A DNA stretch of 64,000 nt, taken from the NCBI RefSeq assembly GCF_042186555.1, contig NC_133330.1, positions 166,247,099 to 166,311,098 of the forward strand. Reading direction: 5' to 3'. The position numbers and the translations under genes are program-made. Below, piece after piece: positions 54,298 to 64,000 of this stretch. Numbering within the stretch: position 1 is the first letter of the stretch; every line of letters starts with the position of its first letter. The notes beneath the pieces are model-generated. The model was given only the letters and a program-made list of their open reading frames with translations, was not told the DNA's origin and searched no databases. This DNA comes from Aquarana catesbeiana (Eukaryota; Chordata; Amphibia; Anura; Ranidae).

Positions 54298-54752
54298 AGG
54301 CTAAGTTCACCTTTTTTTTTTCTAAATTCCTGCTTCCCTATGTACCAATATAGCATTAATGTATTTCTTTTGCAAAAATAAAATAGCTTTCCATTAATTC
54401 TACACACGCTTACCTCACTCTCTTCATAGCTGTTTAAACACATTGCTCGATTACTTCCTGGCAGACTTAAGTTCTTGACACTGGAAGAAGTTGACTGCCT
54501 GATCTCATTAGCACACACCCTGCATCATGTACCTTCAGCTGGTCAACACCTTCCTGTGTCACGACCTAAAGTCTGACCAGGAAGTAAGGCAGAAGTAAGC
54601 AAGCAGTGTGTTTAAACAGCTATGGCAAAAGTGAGGTAAGCCTGTGTAGAATTATTGGAAAGATTTTTTTTTTTTTGCAAAATAAGTACATTAATGCTAT
54701 ATTGGCATATAGGGGAGCTGGAATTTAGAAGAAAAAAATGTGAACTTAGCCT
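54298..54752. mobile_element. TTAA-flanked foldback MITE (K3)
   Basis: TTAA at 54294-54297 and 54753-54756 flank exact ends AGGCTAAGTTCAC/GTGAACTTAGCCT. The arms stay complementary for about 130 bp or more, including GTGTGTAGAATTA-type segments. TTAAAGG ends resemble Kolobok/T2 elements known from frogs. Confidence 0.85.
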
Positions 54753-54793
54753 TTAACTTATATCCTCTGTGTCCAGGGGCAACTCTCTATGGG

Positions 54794-54956
54794 GTTGCTT
54801 TACTAAAAATGGAGAGTGTGCAATCTCATACAGCTCTGCATAGAAACCAATCAGCTTCCATGTTTTCTATCAAAGCTTAATTGAACAAGCTGAAGCTGAT
54901 TGGCTACCATGCACAGCTGCACCAGATTTTGCACTCTCCAGTTTTAGTAAATCAAC
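54794..54956. mobile_element. Small foldback MITE (163 bp)
   Basis: GTTGCTTTACTAAAA and AATGGAGAGTGTGCAA pair with TTGCACTCTCCAGTTTTAGTAAATCAAC at the other end. No duplication could be fixed. Confidence 0.65.
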
Positions 54957-55542
54957 GACTAAATGTGTGGACTTTAAATAAAAACATGTTAATGGGCTCC
55001 ATTCACAAAACCGGTATTCTCCCCTTTGTGGTAAAATAGCTCATAGTGTTTTCTTAAAAAAATTTGCAATTCAAAAAATGCTTCTAAAATAACGCATGTG
55101 GTAATTCATAGAAATATGCTGTATTTACCTCATGAAACCATGCGTTATTTTATTTCATTGCAATATCCAGTAGGATGGATACAGTGGAGAAGAATTATAA
55201 CCCCTGTCAGTTTTATAAAAGAGATACAATGGTTTAAACCGTAGAATTATGGCAACTCACTAAGTCAGTGCAGTCCCTGCAGCATATTTATTAATACAAA
55301 AGAAAAGGTGACTAGAATACCAATCAAAGGGAATCTGCTTTCACAGGACACATGCGGTGTATCTTAAACTTTTAAGTTCAATTAAGTAAATGCAAAATAT
55401 CTTTAAAAATATCAAATATCAAATATTGAATAAAAATAATATAAAAAAATATACACATATAAAACAAATACCCTTCTTCCACCAATAAAAAAAAATAACG
55501 TTGTCCTTTTTATCGGTGGAAGAAGGGTATATACCGTATGTA

Positions 55543-56637
55543 CAGTATCTTACAAAAGTGAGTACACCCCTCACATTTTTGTAAATATTTTATTATATCT
55601 TTTCATGTGACAACACAGAAGAAATTACACGTTGCTACAATGTAAAGTAGTGACTGTACAGCTTATATAACAGTGTAACTTTGCTGCCCCCCTCAAAATA
55701 ACTCAACGCACAGCCATTAATGTCTAAACCGCTGGCAACAAAAGTGAGTACACTCCTAAGTGAAAATGTCCAAATTGGGCCCAAAGTGTCAATAGTTTGA
55801 GTGGCCACCATTATTTTCCAGCACTGCCTTAACCCTCTTGGGCATGGAGTTCACCAGAGTTTCACAGGTTGCCACTGGAGTCCTCTTCCACTTCTCCATG
55901 ATGACATCACGGAGCTGGTGGAAGTTAGAGACCTTGCGCTCCTCCACCTTCTGTTTGAGGATGCCCCACAGATGCTCAATAGGGTTTAGGTCTGCAGACA
56001 TGCTTGGCCAGTCTATCACCTTTACCCTCAGCTTCCTTAGCATGGCAGTGGTCGTCTTGGAGGTGTATTTGGGGTCGTTATCATGTTGAAATACTGCCCT
56101 AAAGCCTAGTCTCTGAAGGGAGGGGATCATGCTCTGCATCAGTATGTCACAGTACATGTTGGCATTCATGGTTTCCTCAATGAACTATAGCTCCCCAGTG
56201 CCGGCAGCATGCAGCCTCAGACCATAACACTCCCACCACCATGCTTGACTGTAGGCAAGACACACTTGTCTTTGTATTCCTCACCTGGTTGCCACCACAC
56301 ACACTTGACACCATCTGAACCAAATAAGTTTATCTTGGTCTCATCAGACCACAGAACATGGTTCCAGTAATCCATGTCCTTAGTCTGCTTGTATTCAGCA
56401 AACTGTTTGCGGGCCTTCTTGTGCCTCATCTTTAGAAGAGGCTTCCTTCTGGGACGACAGCCATGCAGAGAAATTTGAGGCAGTGTGCGTCGTATGGTCT
56501 GAGCACTGACAGGCTGTCCCCCCACCCCTTCAACCTCTGCAGCAATGCTGGCAGCACTCATACCTCTATTTCCCAAAGACAACCTCTGGATATGACGCTG
56601 AGCAAGTGCACTCAACATCTTCGGTCGACCATGGAGT
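55543..56637 (-). pseudogene. Tc1/mariner element C, second copy, 5'-truncated
   Basis: The left terminal repeat CAGTATCTTACAAAAGTGAG follows TA at 55541-55542. On the minus strand the transposase reads from GRPKML-type sequence at 56637 through RHIQRLSLGNRGMSAASIAAEVEG, LWSDETKINLFGSDG (first Asp), KHGGGSVMV, HDNDPKYTSK (second Asp) and NPIEHLWGIL (Glu kept) to NNGGHSNY at 55792. A stop near 56216 breaks it. The N-terminal HTH and right terminal repeat are missing. Confidence 0.9.
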
Positions 56638-56639
56638 GC

Positions 56640-57430
56640 TATATAAATGAGTAAAAAACAAAAATTTTGAAAACAAATAAAAAACTTTTTCAGAGTTTGT
56701 TATAAAATTTTGCAAATGATAATAAAAGTGATCCGCGCAGACTTCTAAAACATTAATATTGAGGTGAAATAATCCAAATCATTGGTAAAAAAGTAAACAC
56801 AGTAATTGAAATCCAAAATTAGTGTGTATACATAAAAAAATGTCCAAATCAAAGTGATAAATTAGTGACAATAATCATGAGTGTCCATAATCCTGGTGAA
56901 TCTATCTAGTTAATCTTCGTGACTAGATAGTCACGTAATGCTCCCAGAGCTCTTACCTCCAGATGGAGAACAATAAGCCTTAGATCGGTATCCTGAGATG
57001 GGATTGCCTGTATATCGTCCGTGTTTCCAATCGATGTCCGTGTGGATGGTTATGGAAGTGGTTCGCGATCTGCTGAATAAACCTTCTCCCTGCTGACAGC
57101 TTGGTTAGCCTCAGGATCTCGTGGTTCCGTTATGGGCGTTCAATATTCGCCATTAAAAGAAATAAAAGAAAACAGGCCTCCCATAGTGTAATATGTAAAG
57201 ATAATACAATTTATTAGAAATGCCAATTTGCCTTTTACATTTAAAAAGATAAAAACAAGCTTATCTGTGTGTATCCATGTGTCAAACATGCTTCTTGCAT
57301 CACTTCCTGTCTCTGACAGAGTGTAAGGAGAGGAGAGCCGATCAGCGGCATCTCCTCACAGGGGGACATCTAGGGATGTAATCAGGGCACTGGTCATCAG
57401 TGCCCTGATTACAATAAATAAATACAGTGT
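56640..57430. other. No gene seen
   Basis: A/T-rich sequence then a repeat-like block around 57200-57420. I recognise no element with confidence. Confidence 0.35.
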
Positions 57431-57587
57431 AAAAAAACAGTGCCCACCATTGCCCACCAATGCCACCATACAGTGCCCACCAGTGGCAGCAATCAGTGCC
57501 CACCACTGCCCACAAGTGCCAACAATCAGTGCCCATTAGCAATGCCAGTCAGTGCTGGCAATCAGTGCCGCCTATCAGTGCTGCCCA
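57430..57587. repeat. CAGTGCCCACCA minisatellite, left part
   Basis: Repeats of CAGTGCCCACCA(C/T)TGCC continue at 58451-58555 after the K4 insertion. Confidence 0.85.
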
Positions 57588-57591
57588 TTAA

Positions 57592-58446
57592 CCCCCCTGG
57601 CGGTATTCCTGAGTCTGGCTCAGGGTGGATTTTTAATACCAAAAGCGGTATCCCCGAGCCAGACTCGGGATTGCATCGCAGGATCCAGGAAGAGTTTACT
57701 TACCTTGTCCCCTGGATCCTGCGATGTCTCCCCGCTGTGATCGGCGAGCCGCCATGTCTCGCTCGATTCATAGTGCCGAGCTCCGTTCCCTGCGAGCGTT
57801 GCGACGCACGGGGACGGAGTTCGGCGGCAAATTAAAAAACTAAAACACACAGTATAGATACAGTATACTGTAATCTTACAGATTACATTACTGTATCAAA
57901 TAATTTCACATCCCCTTTGTCCCTAGTGGTCTGTCCAGTGTCCTGCATGCAGTTTTATATTATAAATACTGTCCTTTCTGCCTGGAAACTGGAGATTGTC
58001 CATAGCAACCAAAACTGTCCCTTTACATCAAAAGTGGCTTTGGACCAGCTAGAAAACAGTGATAATAAATTAGAATCCCTTGCAGAATTGATCGATAGTG
58101 ATTTGTGGGGAAATCCGTCACCAAACACTAAAAGTAACGAAAGCGACAATTCTGCAACTGAGCAAATTTCAGTGTTTTTGATTTGATTACATTATTGAAT
58201 AATATTTATTATTATTATATTATTATTTGTTATAATTATTTATAGTTATTTATTATATTATAATTTTTTATTTCGTTTTTCAAACTTTATCATACCCGGG
58301 ATGTCTACTAGACTCTTGTTTGGACAGATTTAAGTGAATTATTCCTAAGTATTACAGGCCTACAATATAAAACGCCAAATTTCTGTGCAAAATAATGGTA
58401 CCGCTTTCAGCACCTAAAATCTGAAATAATCATATCGCCAGGGAGG
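57592..58446. mobile_element. TTAA-flanked MITE (K4)
   Basis: TTAA at 57588-57591 and 58447-58450 flank ends CCCCCCTGGCGGTAT and the complement of ATATCGCCAGGGAGG (13 of 15). It lies inside the minisatellite. An 89-codon ORF at 57917-58186 contains CPFTSKVALDQLENSDNKLE, with no domain that I recognise. Confidence 0.85.
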
Positions 58447-58450
58447 TTAA

Positions 58451-58555
58451 TGCCCATCACTGCTGTCGATCAATGCCCATCAGTGTCGCCCATCAGTGCC
58501 ACTCATCAATGCCCATCAGTGCCCATCTGTACTGCCTCATCAGCGCACATCAGTG
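58451..58555. repeat. Minisatellite, right part
   Basis: CATCAGTGCCCATCAGTG(C/T) units continue the array at 57430-57587. Confidence 0.8.
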
Positions 58556-58669
58556 AAGGCGATAAATTACTTAGTTACAAAATTTACTGACAGAAAAAAA
58601 GAAGAAAAAACATCTTTTTTTCAAAATTTTTGGTCTTTTTTTTTTTTTGTAAAAAATAAAAAACCCAGC

Positions 58670-58840
58670 AGTGATTAAATACCACCAAAAGAAAGCTCTA
58701 TTTGTGTGAAGAAAACTATAAAAAATTTGTTTGGGTACAGTGTTGCATGACCGCGCAATTGTCATTCAAACTGCGACAGCGCTGAAAGCTGAAAAATGGC
58801 CTGGGCAGGAAGGGGGTGTAAGTGCCTGGTAGGCAAGTGG
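58670..58840. mobile_element. Fragment related to MITE K5
   Basis: TACCACCAAAAGAAAGCTCT and TGACCGCGCAATTGTCA match 60480-60570. It ends at TTAA (58841-58844). Confidence 0.65.
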
Positions 58841-58844
58841 TTAA

Positions 58845-59160
58845 AGTAGAACTATAGACAACACTTTTTTAAAAATTTTGGATAGGGATTTTGGATTTTG
58901 GAAGGGAGTGTTATAACTGTCTGTTTTTTTTTTTTTTTTTTTTTGCCATCTGTATCCCATTGGAAGATTTCCCCTCTAATACTTTCCTGGGGACAGCCCA
59001 ACATTTGGAATTTTCTTATACTTTTACTTTTAATGATAATGGTAAAAAGGACAAATATACAGTAGAGAGGGTGAATCTCCCTAATGGGGGCACAAACAAT
59101 AATAAAAACCTGACAGGTGTTCTAATCCACTTCCACTATTTCTAAAACGAAAAAAGTTTT
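58845..59160. other. MITE-like sequence with no gene
   Basis: It begins AGTAGAACTATAGACAACAC after TTAA and holds a T-run of 22 bases near 58923. I could not match a second end. Confidence 0.4.
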
Positions 59161-59560
59161 TACTTTCGTTTTAGTTTAAGTAAATTAACCCCAATGATTT
59201 CCATACTTTCATATTTAGGTTTCTATGCATTACTGTTGAGAGAGATGATCCAAAAAGGAAGTGACAACTCAAAATTGGATATTATATTTTTACATTCCTT
59301 AAATACCGCATACCTGGACCACAACTTAATTACCTCATGCATTTAATTATTTATTTCCTTCTGTGAATTGACTTTAACCTCTTTTTATGTGGTATTCACT
59401 GACAGTTTTGAGTGTTAAAGACCGCAAAATGGTATAGTGAATTGACAATTTCAGGATCGTATGCAATATTTAGGGAAAATCTGTCCGGACACCTACATAC
59501 CGTATGCGATCTGGTTCTGTGAATGGAGCCCAATATTCTTCAAGCATTTGAATATATATA
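59161..59560. other. Right part of the split MITE-like frame
   Basis: No ORF of note. It ends with the GGTTCTGTGAATGGAGCCCA terminus described for 54985-59535. Confidence 0.4.
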
Positions 59561-59715
59561 TGTACAGTTGTGCTCATAATCACCCTGGCAGAATTTATGA
59601 TTTATTGGCCATTTTTCAGAGAATATGAATGATAACACAAAAACTTTTCTTTCACTCATGGTTAGTGTTTGGCTGAAGCCATTTATTATCAATCAACCGT
59701 GTTTAATCTTTTTAA

Positions 59716-60637
59716 CTGGTTCCCGACCGGCCGCCACAGTTCTACTGCGGCAGGTTGGCTCCCCTGGGCAAATCGCCGTAACTGTACGTCAGCCCTTTAT
59801 GACACTGTAGGAGGCACGCGCCGCAGTGTGTGCCCGGAGCTGATGCGAGCGTGATCTCTCGTGACAGAGCGAGAACTGGGATCTGTGTGTGTAAACACAC
59901 AAATCCCGGTTCTTTCAGGGGAGAGGAGACAGAGCGTGTGTTCATACAAAGAATGAACACTGATCTCTCTCTTCCCCTAGTCAGTCCCATCCCTCCCACA
60001 TTTAGAACACACCTAGGGAACACAGTTAACCTCTTATTCGCCCCATAGTGTTAACCCCTTCCCTACCAGTGACATTTACACAGTAATCAGTGCATTTTTA
60101 TAGCACTGATCGCTGTATAATTGTCAGTGGTCTCAAAAATGTGTCAAAAGTGTCCAATTTGTCCGCCGCATTATCGCAGTCCCGATAAAAATCGCAGATC
60201 ACCACCATTACTATTAAAAAATAAATAAATAAAAAATGCCATAGATCTATCCCCTATTTTGTAGACGCTATAATTTTTGCGCAAACCAATCAATATACTT
60301 TATTGCAATTTTTTTTTACCAAAAATATGTAGAAGAATACATATCGGCCTAAACTAAAAATGTTTTTTTTTAATTGGGATATTTATTATAGCAAAAATCA
60401 AAAGATATTGTGTTTTTTTCAAAATTGTCGCTCTTCTTTAGTTCATAGAGCAAAAAATTAAAACCGCAGAGGTGATCAAATACCACCAAAAGAAAGCTCT
60501 ATTTGTGGGAAAAAAAGGTCGTCAATTTTGTTTGGGTACAGCGTTGCATGACCACGCAATTGTCAGTTAAAGCGCCGCAGTGCCGTATCGCAAAAAATGA
60601 CCTGGTCATTGAGCAGCCAAATCTGGGGCTGAAGAGG
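59716..60637. mobile_element. TTAA-flanked MITE (K5) inside Tc1-E
   Basis: TTAA at 59712-59715 and 60638-60641 flank it. The empty site is confirmed by the other arm of the Tc1. Inverted end similarity is weak (CTGGTTCCCGACC versus CCTCTTCAGCCCC). The inner part with AAAGCTCTATTTGTGGG and ATGACC(A/G)CGCAATTGTCA recurs at 58670-58840. Confidence 0.85.
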
Positions 60638-60702
60638 TTAAGTCATAATCACAACAGAAACTACCCAAATTACCCTGATCAAAAGTTTACATACCCCAGT
60701 TC

Positions 60703-61718
60703 TTAATACCGTGAATTGCCCCCTTTAACATCAATGACAGCTTGAAGTCTTTTGTGGTATTTGTGGATGAAGCTCTTTATCTTCTCAGATGGTAACGCTG
60801 CCCATTCCTCTTGGCAAAAAAGCCTCCAGTTCCTGTAAATTCTTGGGCTGTCTTGCATGAACTTAAGGTCTGAGATCTCCCCAGAGTGGCTCAATGATAT
60901 TGAGGTCAGGAGACTGAGATGGCTATTCCAGAATCTTCACTTTATTCTGCTGTAGCCAATTACAGGTCGACTTGGCCTTGTGTTTTGGATCATTGTCATG
61001 TTGGAATGTCCATGTACGTCCCATGCACAGCTTCCTGGCTGATGAATGCAAATGTTACTCCAGTTTTTTTTATAGCATACTGCATTCATCTTGACATCAA
61101 TTTTGACCAAATTTCCTGTGCCTTTGTAGCTCACACATCCCCAAAACATCAGCAATCCACCTCCATTTTTCACAGTAGGAATGGTGTACCTTTCATGATA
61201 GGCCTAATTGACTCCTCTCCAAATGTAGTGTTTATGATTGTGGCCAAAAAGCTCAATTTTGGTCTCATCACTCCAAATGACTTTGTGCCAGAAAGTTTGA
61301 TGCTTGCCTCTGTGCTGTTTGGCATATTGTAAGTGGGATACTTTGTGGCGTTTGCATAGTAATGGCTTTCTTCTGGCGACTCGACCATGCAGCCCATCTT
61401 TCTTCAAGTGCCTCCTTATTGTGCATCTTGAAACAGCCACACCACATGTTTTCAGAGAGTCCTATATTAAGTTATTTGTGGGTTTTTCTTTGTATCCCGA
61501 ACAATTTTCCTAGCAGTTGTGGCTGAAATTTTAGTTGGTCTACCTGACCATGGTATGGTTTCAACAGAACCCCTTATTTTCCACTTCTTGATTAGAGTTT
61601 GAACAATGCTGATTGGCATTCTCAATTCCTTGGATATCTTTTTATATCCCTTTCCTGTTTTATACAGTTCAACTACCTTTTCCCGCAGATCCTTTGACAT
61701 GTCTTTTGCTTTCCTCAT
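60703..61718 (-). pseudogene. Tc1-E transposase, decayed
   Basis: The N-terminus MRKAKDMSKDLREKVVELYK with GRPTKIS linker (61718-61470) is followed, after breaks, by HGRVARRKPLLCKRHK and WSDETKIELFGHNHKHYIW (first Asp, near 61250-61280). NGGGLLMFWGC lies near 61140. The region expected to hold the second Asp has lost its motif. The end reads INKYHKR-like sequence to GGNSRY at 60706. At least three frame breaks make it inactive. Confidence 0.85.
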
Positions 61719-62120
61719 GACTCAGAATCCAGAAACGTCAGTGCAGCACTGGATGAAAGATGCAAGGGTCTGTCAGGAGGCGTCCAGAAACTCACTGAAC
61801 TTTTATACACACACTAATTACAAACAAACAGATCACAGGTGAGGATGGTTACCTTTAATAGCCATTTAAACCCCTTTGTGTCAACTTGTTATCAGGCCAA
61901 AATCACCAGGGTATGTAAACTTTTGATCCAGGATCATTTGAGTAGTTTCTGTTGTGATTATGATTTAAAAAGAGTAAACACAGGTGATTGATAATAAATG
62001 GCATCAGCCAAACACTAACCACGAGTGAAAGAAATGTTTTTGTGTTATCATTCATATTCTCTCAAAAATGGGCAAGAAATCATAAATTCTGCCAGGGTAT
62101 GTTAATCTTATGAGCACAAC

Positions 62121-62154
<34 letters not shown>

Positions 62155-62156
<2 letters not shown>

Positions 62157-63735
62157 GTATCTCACAAAAGTGAGTACACCCCTCACATTTTTGTAAATAT
62201 TTTATTATATGTTTTCATGTGACACTGACATGTAACACTGAAGAAATGACGCTTTGCTATAATGTAATGTAGTGAGTGTACAGCTTGTATAACAGTGTAA
62301 ATTTGCTGTCTCCTCAAAATAACTCAACACACAGCCATAAATGTCTAAACCGCTGGCAACAAAAGTGAATACACCCTTAAGTGAAAATGTCCAAATTGGG
62401 CCCAATTAGCCATTTTCCCTCCCCAGTTTCATGTGACTCATTAGTGTTACAAGGTCTCAGGTGTGAATTGGGAGCAGGTGTGTTAAATTTGGTGTTATTG
62501 CTCTCACTCTCTCATACTGGTCACTAGAAGTTCAACGTGGCACTTCATGGCAAAGAACTCTCTGAGGATCTGGAAAAAAAAGACTTTGTAAAGATAATGA
62601 AACTTTACAAAGATGGAAAAGGATCTAAAAAGATATCCAAAGCCTTGAATATGCCAGTCAGTGCTGTTCAATCACTTAATAAGAAGTGGAAAATTTGGGA
62701 ATCTCTTGATACCAAGCCAAGGTCAGGTAGATCAAGAAAGATTGCCAGAGGAACTGTTCGGAATACAAAGAAAAGCCAACAGGTAACCTCAGGAGAAATA
62801 CAGGCTGCTCTGGAAAAGAATGGCGTGGTTGTTTTTAAGGAGCACAATATGATGATACTTAAACAAAAAAGAGCTGCCTGGTCAAGTTGCCAGAAAGAAG
62901 CCTTTACTGTAAAAGTTCAACAAAAAAGCCTGGTTACAATATGCCCAACAACACCTTGACATGCCTCATTGGCTTTTTTGTGGCTTTGGTGCAGTAAAGG
63001 CTTCCTTCTGGCAGCTCAACCATGCAGCTCTTTTTTGTTCAAGATTTCTTGAATTGTGCTCCGTAAAAACAACCACACCGAGCCTGTATTTCTCCTGCAG
63101 TTACCTGTAGGTTTTTCTTTGTATCCTGAGCAATTCTTCCACCAGTTGTGGCTGCAATCTTTCTTGGTCTACCTGACCTTGGCTTGGTATAAAAAAAACC
63201 CCTAATTTTCCAGTTATTAATAAGTGATTAAACAGTACTGACTGGCATATTCAAGGCTTTGGATATCTTTTTATAACCTTTTCCATCTTTGTAAAGTTTC
63301 ATTACCTTGTTACGCAGGTCTTTTGACTGTTCTTTTCTACCTCCTCATGGCTCAGTGTCTAGCCTGCTTAGTGCATCCATGTGATTGCTAACAAACTCAT
63401 CGACTATTTATACACATACACTAATTGTCATTTAAAAAGCCACAAATGTGGGAAATTAACCTTTAGTTGCCATTTTAATCTGTGTGTGCCACCTTCTGTG
63501 CCTGTACCAAGGCCAAACATTCAAGGGTATGTAAACTTTCTATCAGGGCCATTTGGGTGATTTCTGTTATCATTATGATTTAAAAAGGATCCAAAAAACG
63601 ATGTGATAATAAATGGCTTCATGTGATTGCTATCCTTAAATAAAAGACAGTTTTTTTTGGCATTACCAGTCATATTTTCAATATTAATGCCAAAATGTCA
63701 CAATTTCTGCCAGTGTATGCAAACCTTTGAGCACA
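62155..63735 (+). mobile_element. Chimeric Tc1 element with an inverted duplication
   Basis: The left terminal repeat (CAGTATCTCACAAAAGTGAG) and first 15 codons of the transposase belong to family C. At about 62582 the sequence switches to another Tc1 family. Positions 62590-62890 recur inverted at about 62995-63330. The right end, GTATGCAAACCTTTGAGCAC near 63716, is unlike family C. The ends therefore do not match. Confidence 0.75.
62537..62959 (+). pseudogene. Fused Tc1 transposase N-terminus
   Basis: The frame begins MALHGKELSEDLEKK, as in family C, and continues directly with KIMKLYKDGKGSKKISKALN, an HTH region of a different Tc1 family, through KPRSGRSRKIARGTVRNTKK. It ends at 62959 without the catalytic domain. 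An inverted copy of the HTH part follows on the minus strand (63330-62995). This cannot make an active transposase but could make a DNA-binding fragment, which is speculation. Confidence 0.8.
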
Positions 63736-63736
63736 A

Positions 63737-63743
63737 ATGTGTT

Positions 63744-63820
<77 letters not shown>
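63737..63820. repeat. TG/TA microsatellite
   Basis: (GT)n followed by about thirty TA repeats. The Tyr-Ile ORFs across it are artefacts. Confidence 0.95.
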
Positions 63821-63821
<1 letters not shown>

Positions 63822-63868
63822 GGTAAATACTTCATTTGAAAAAGTGGAACCTTTCCTTAATTTTTCAG

Positions 63869-63973
63869 GTTGTGTTGACTTCAGCCACGAGAAGATGTTG
63901 GTGAAAAAAGAAATAATCCACATTTTACTACTAATTCTAATCTTAGATTTTGCCGAATCACAGGTCAATCCCG
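63869..63973 (+). CDS. Exon encoding a signal peptide (candidate host gene)
   Basis: A pyrimidine-rich stretch ending TTTTTCAG (63861-63868) is followed by the exon, and GTAAGC at 63974 is a strong donor. The ATG at 63895 opens 26 codons, MLVKKEIIHILLLILILDFA and then ESQVNP, with a basic start, about 14 hydrophobic residues and a likely cleavage before QVNP. The exon ends after the first base of a codon (phase 1), the usual arrangement before extracellular modules. It is not part of any repeat I recognise. The 26 nt before the ATG are then 5' UTR, so a non-coding first exon should lie upstream. The product cannot be named from this exon. A chance ORF with splice-like flanks is possible but less likely. 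Confidence 0.6.
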
Positions 63974-64000
63974 GTAAGCTTTCATTCTTTAATTAATTAA

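Larger units (their letters stand above)
54985..59535. mobile_element. MITE-like frame split by later insertions
   Basis: ATGGGCTCCATTCACAAAACC at 54992 and its near complement GGTTCTGTGAATGGAGCCCA at 59513-59532 look like the two ends of one element. A Tc1 copy, minisatellites and TTAA MITEs now lie between. The pairing is an inference from the ends; the interior is too altered to follow. Confidence 0.45.
59565..62122 (-). mobile_element. Tc1/mariner element E, interrupted by a MITE
   Basis: TA flanks ends CAGTTGTGCTCATAAT and the complement of CTTATGAGCACAACTA. The transposase is on the minus strand. The left arm is interrupted by MITE K5 at TTAA: the sequence CCGTGTTTAATCTTTTTAA continues at 60638 as TTAAGTCATAATCACAACAG, and the uninterrupted form is visible inverted at 61935-62005. 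Confidence 0.9.

Noticed and set aside
57440..57835. 131-codon plus-strand ORF
   Set aside because: It starts in a minisatellite and runs into a MITE end.
63627..63996. ORFs with Tyr-Ile repeats
   Set aside because: They come from a (TA)n microsatellite. Only the exon-like part at 63895-63973 is kept.

Overview
The window is vertebrate, most likely anuran, genomic DNA. It is almost entirely transposable elements nested inside one another. The mix fits a large frog genome: several Tc1/mariner families, hAT elements with very long subterminal repeats, a Penelope-like element, L1-type LINEs, self-priming chromovirus LTR elements, Harbinger-type foldbacks and TTAA-flanked MITEs. Several short repeats match motifs I remember from ranid frogs, but that is memory, not a search. 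No bacterial or plasmid features are present. I see no CRISPR array and no tRNA or rRNA gene.

Layout. 1-7369: an LTR retrotransposon on the minus strand (LTR 6771-7369, gag running off the left edge). Its gag is split by a younger, apparently complete chromovirus (637-6594) with two matching 799-bp LTRs and one 1517-codon gag-pol frame. 7370-8835: a hAT-like non-autonomous element, a minisatellite and a TTAA MITE. 8838-25230: a Tc1 element (minus) broken into three pieces by a Penelope-like element (9009-14771) and by a 9.9-kb hAT transposon (14877-24810). The Penelope insertion itself holds a hAT MITE, a solo LTR and a 1.1-kb hAT derivative. The hAT transposon holds a non-autonomous LTR element (16095-18849). 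25231-32742: a nearly full-length L1-like LINE on the minus strand with a monomer-type 5' region.

32831-36055: a Harbinger-type foldback, a decayed Tc1 and a Tc1 with an intact 344-residue transposase. 36240-37000: two minisatellites. 37806-41546: a 3.7-kb foldback with Penelope-like motifs. 42824-45139: a Harbinger-type element carrying a 1.7-kb near-perfect palindrome. 45300-48637: minisatellite, MITEs and the 5' end of a second hAT. 48638-about 53930: a second, internally deleted L1 broken by a hAT foldback and a Tc1. 54298-63735: MITEs, three more Tc1 copies (one a chimera of two families with an internal inverted duplication) and minisatellites.

The only candidate host gene is at the far right (63869-63973). 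It is a short exon with good splice signals that encodes a start codon and a signal peptide and ends in phase 1, so a secreted or membrane protein gene probably continues beyond the window. Most elements carry exact target-site duplications, so the order of insertions can be read. The most distinctive signals are two different LTR elements that share a self-priming design, and a gag-pol stop codon that lies inside the TATA box of the 3' LTR.
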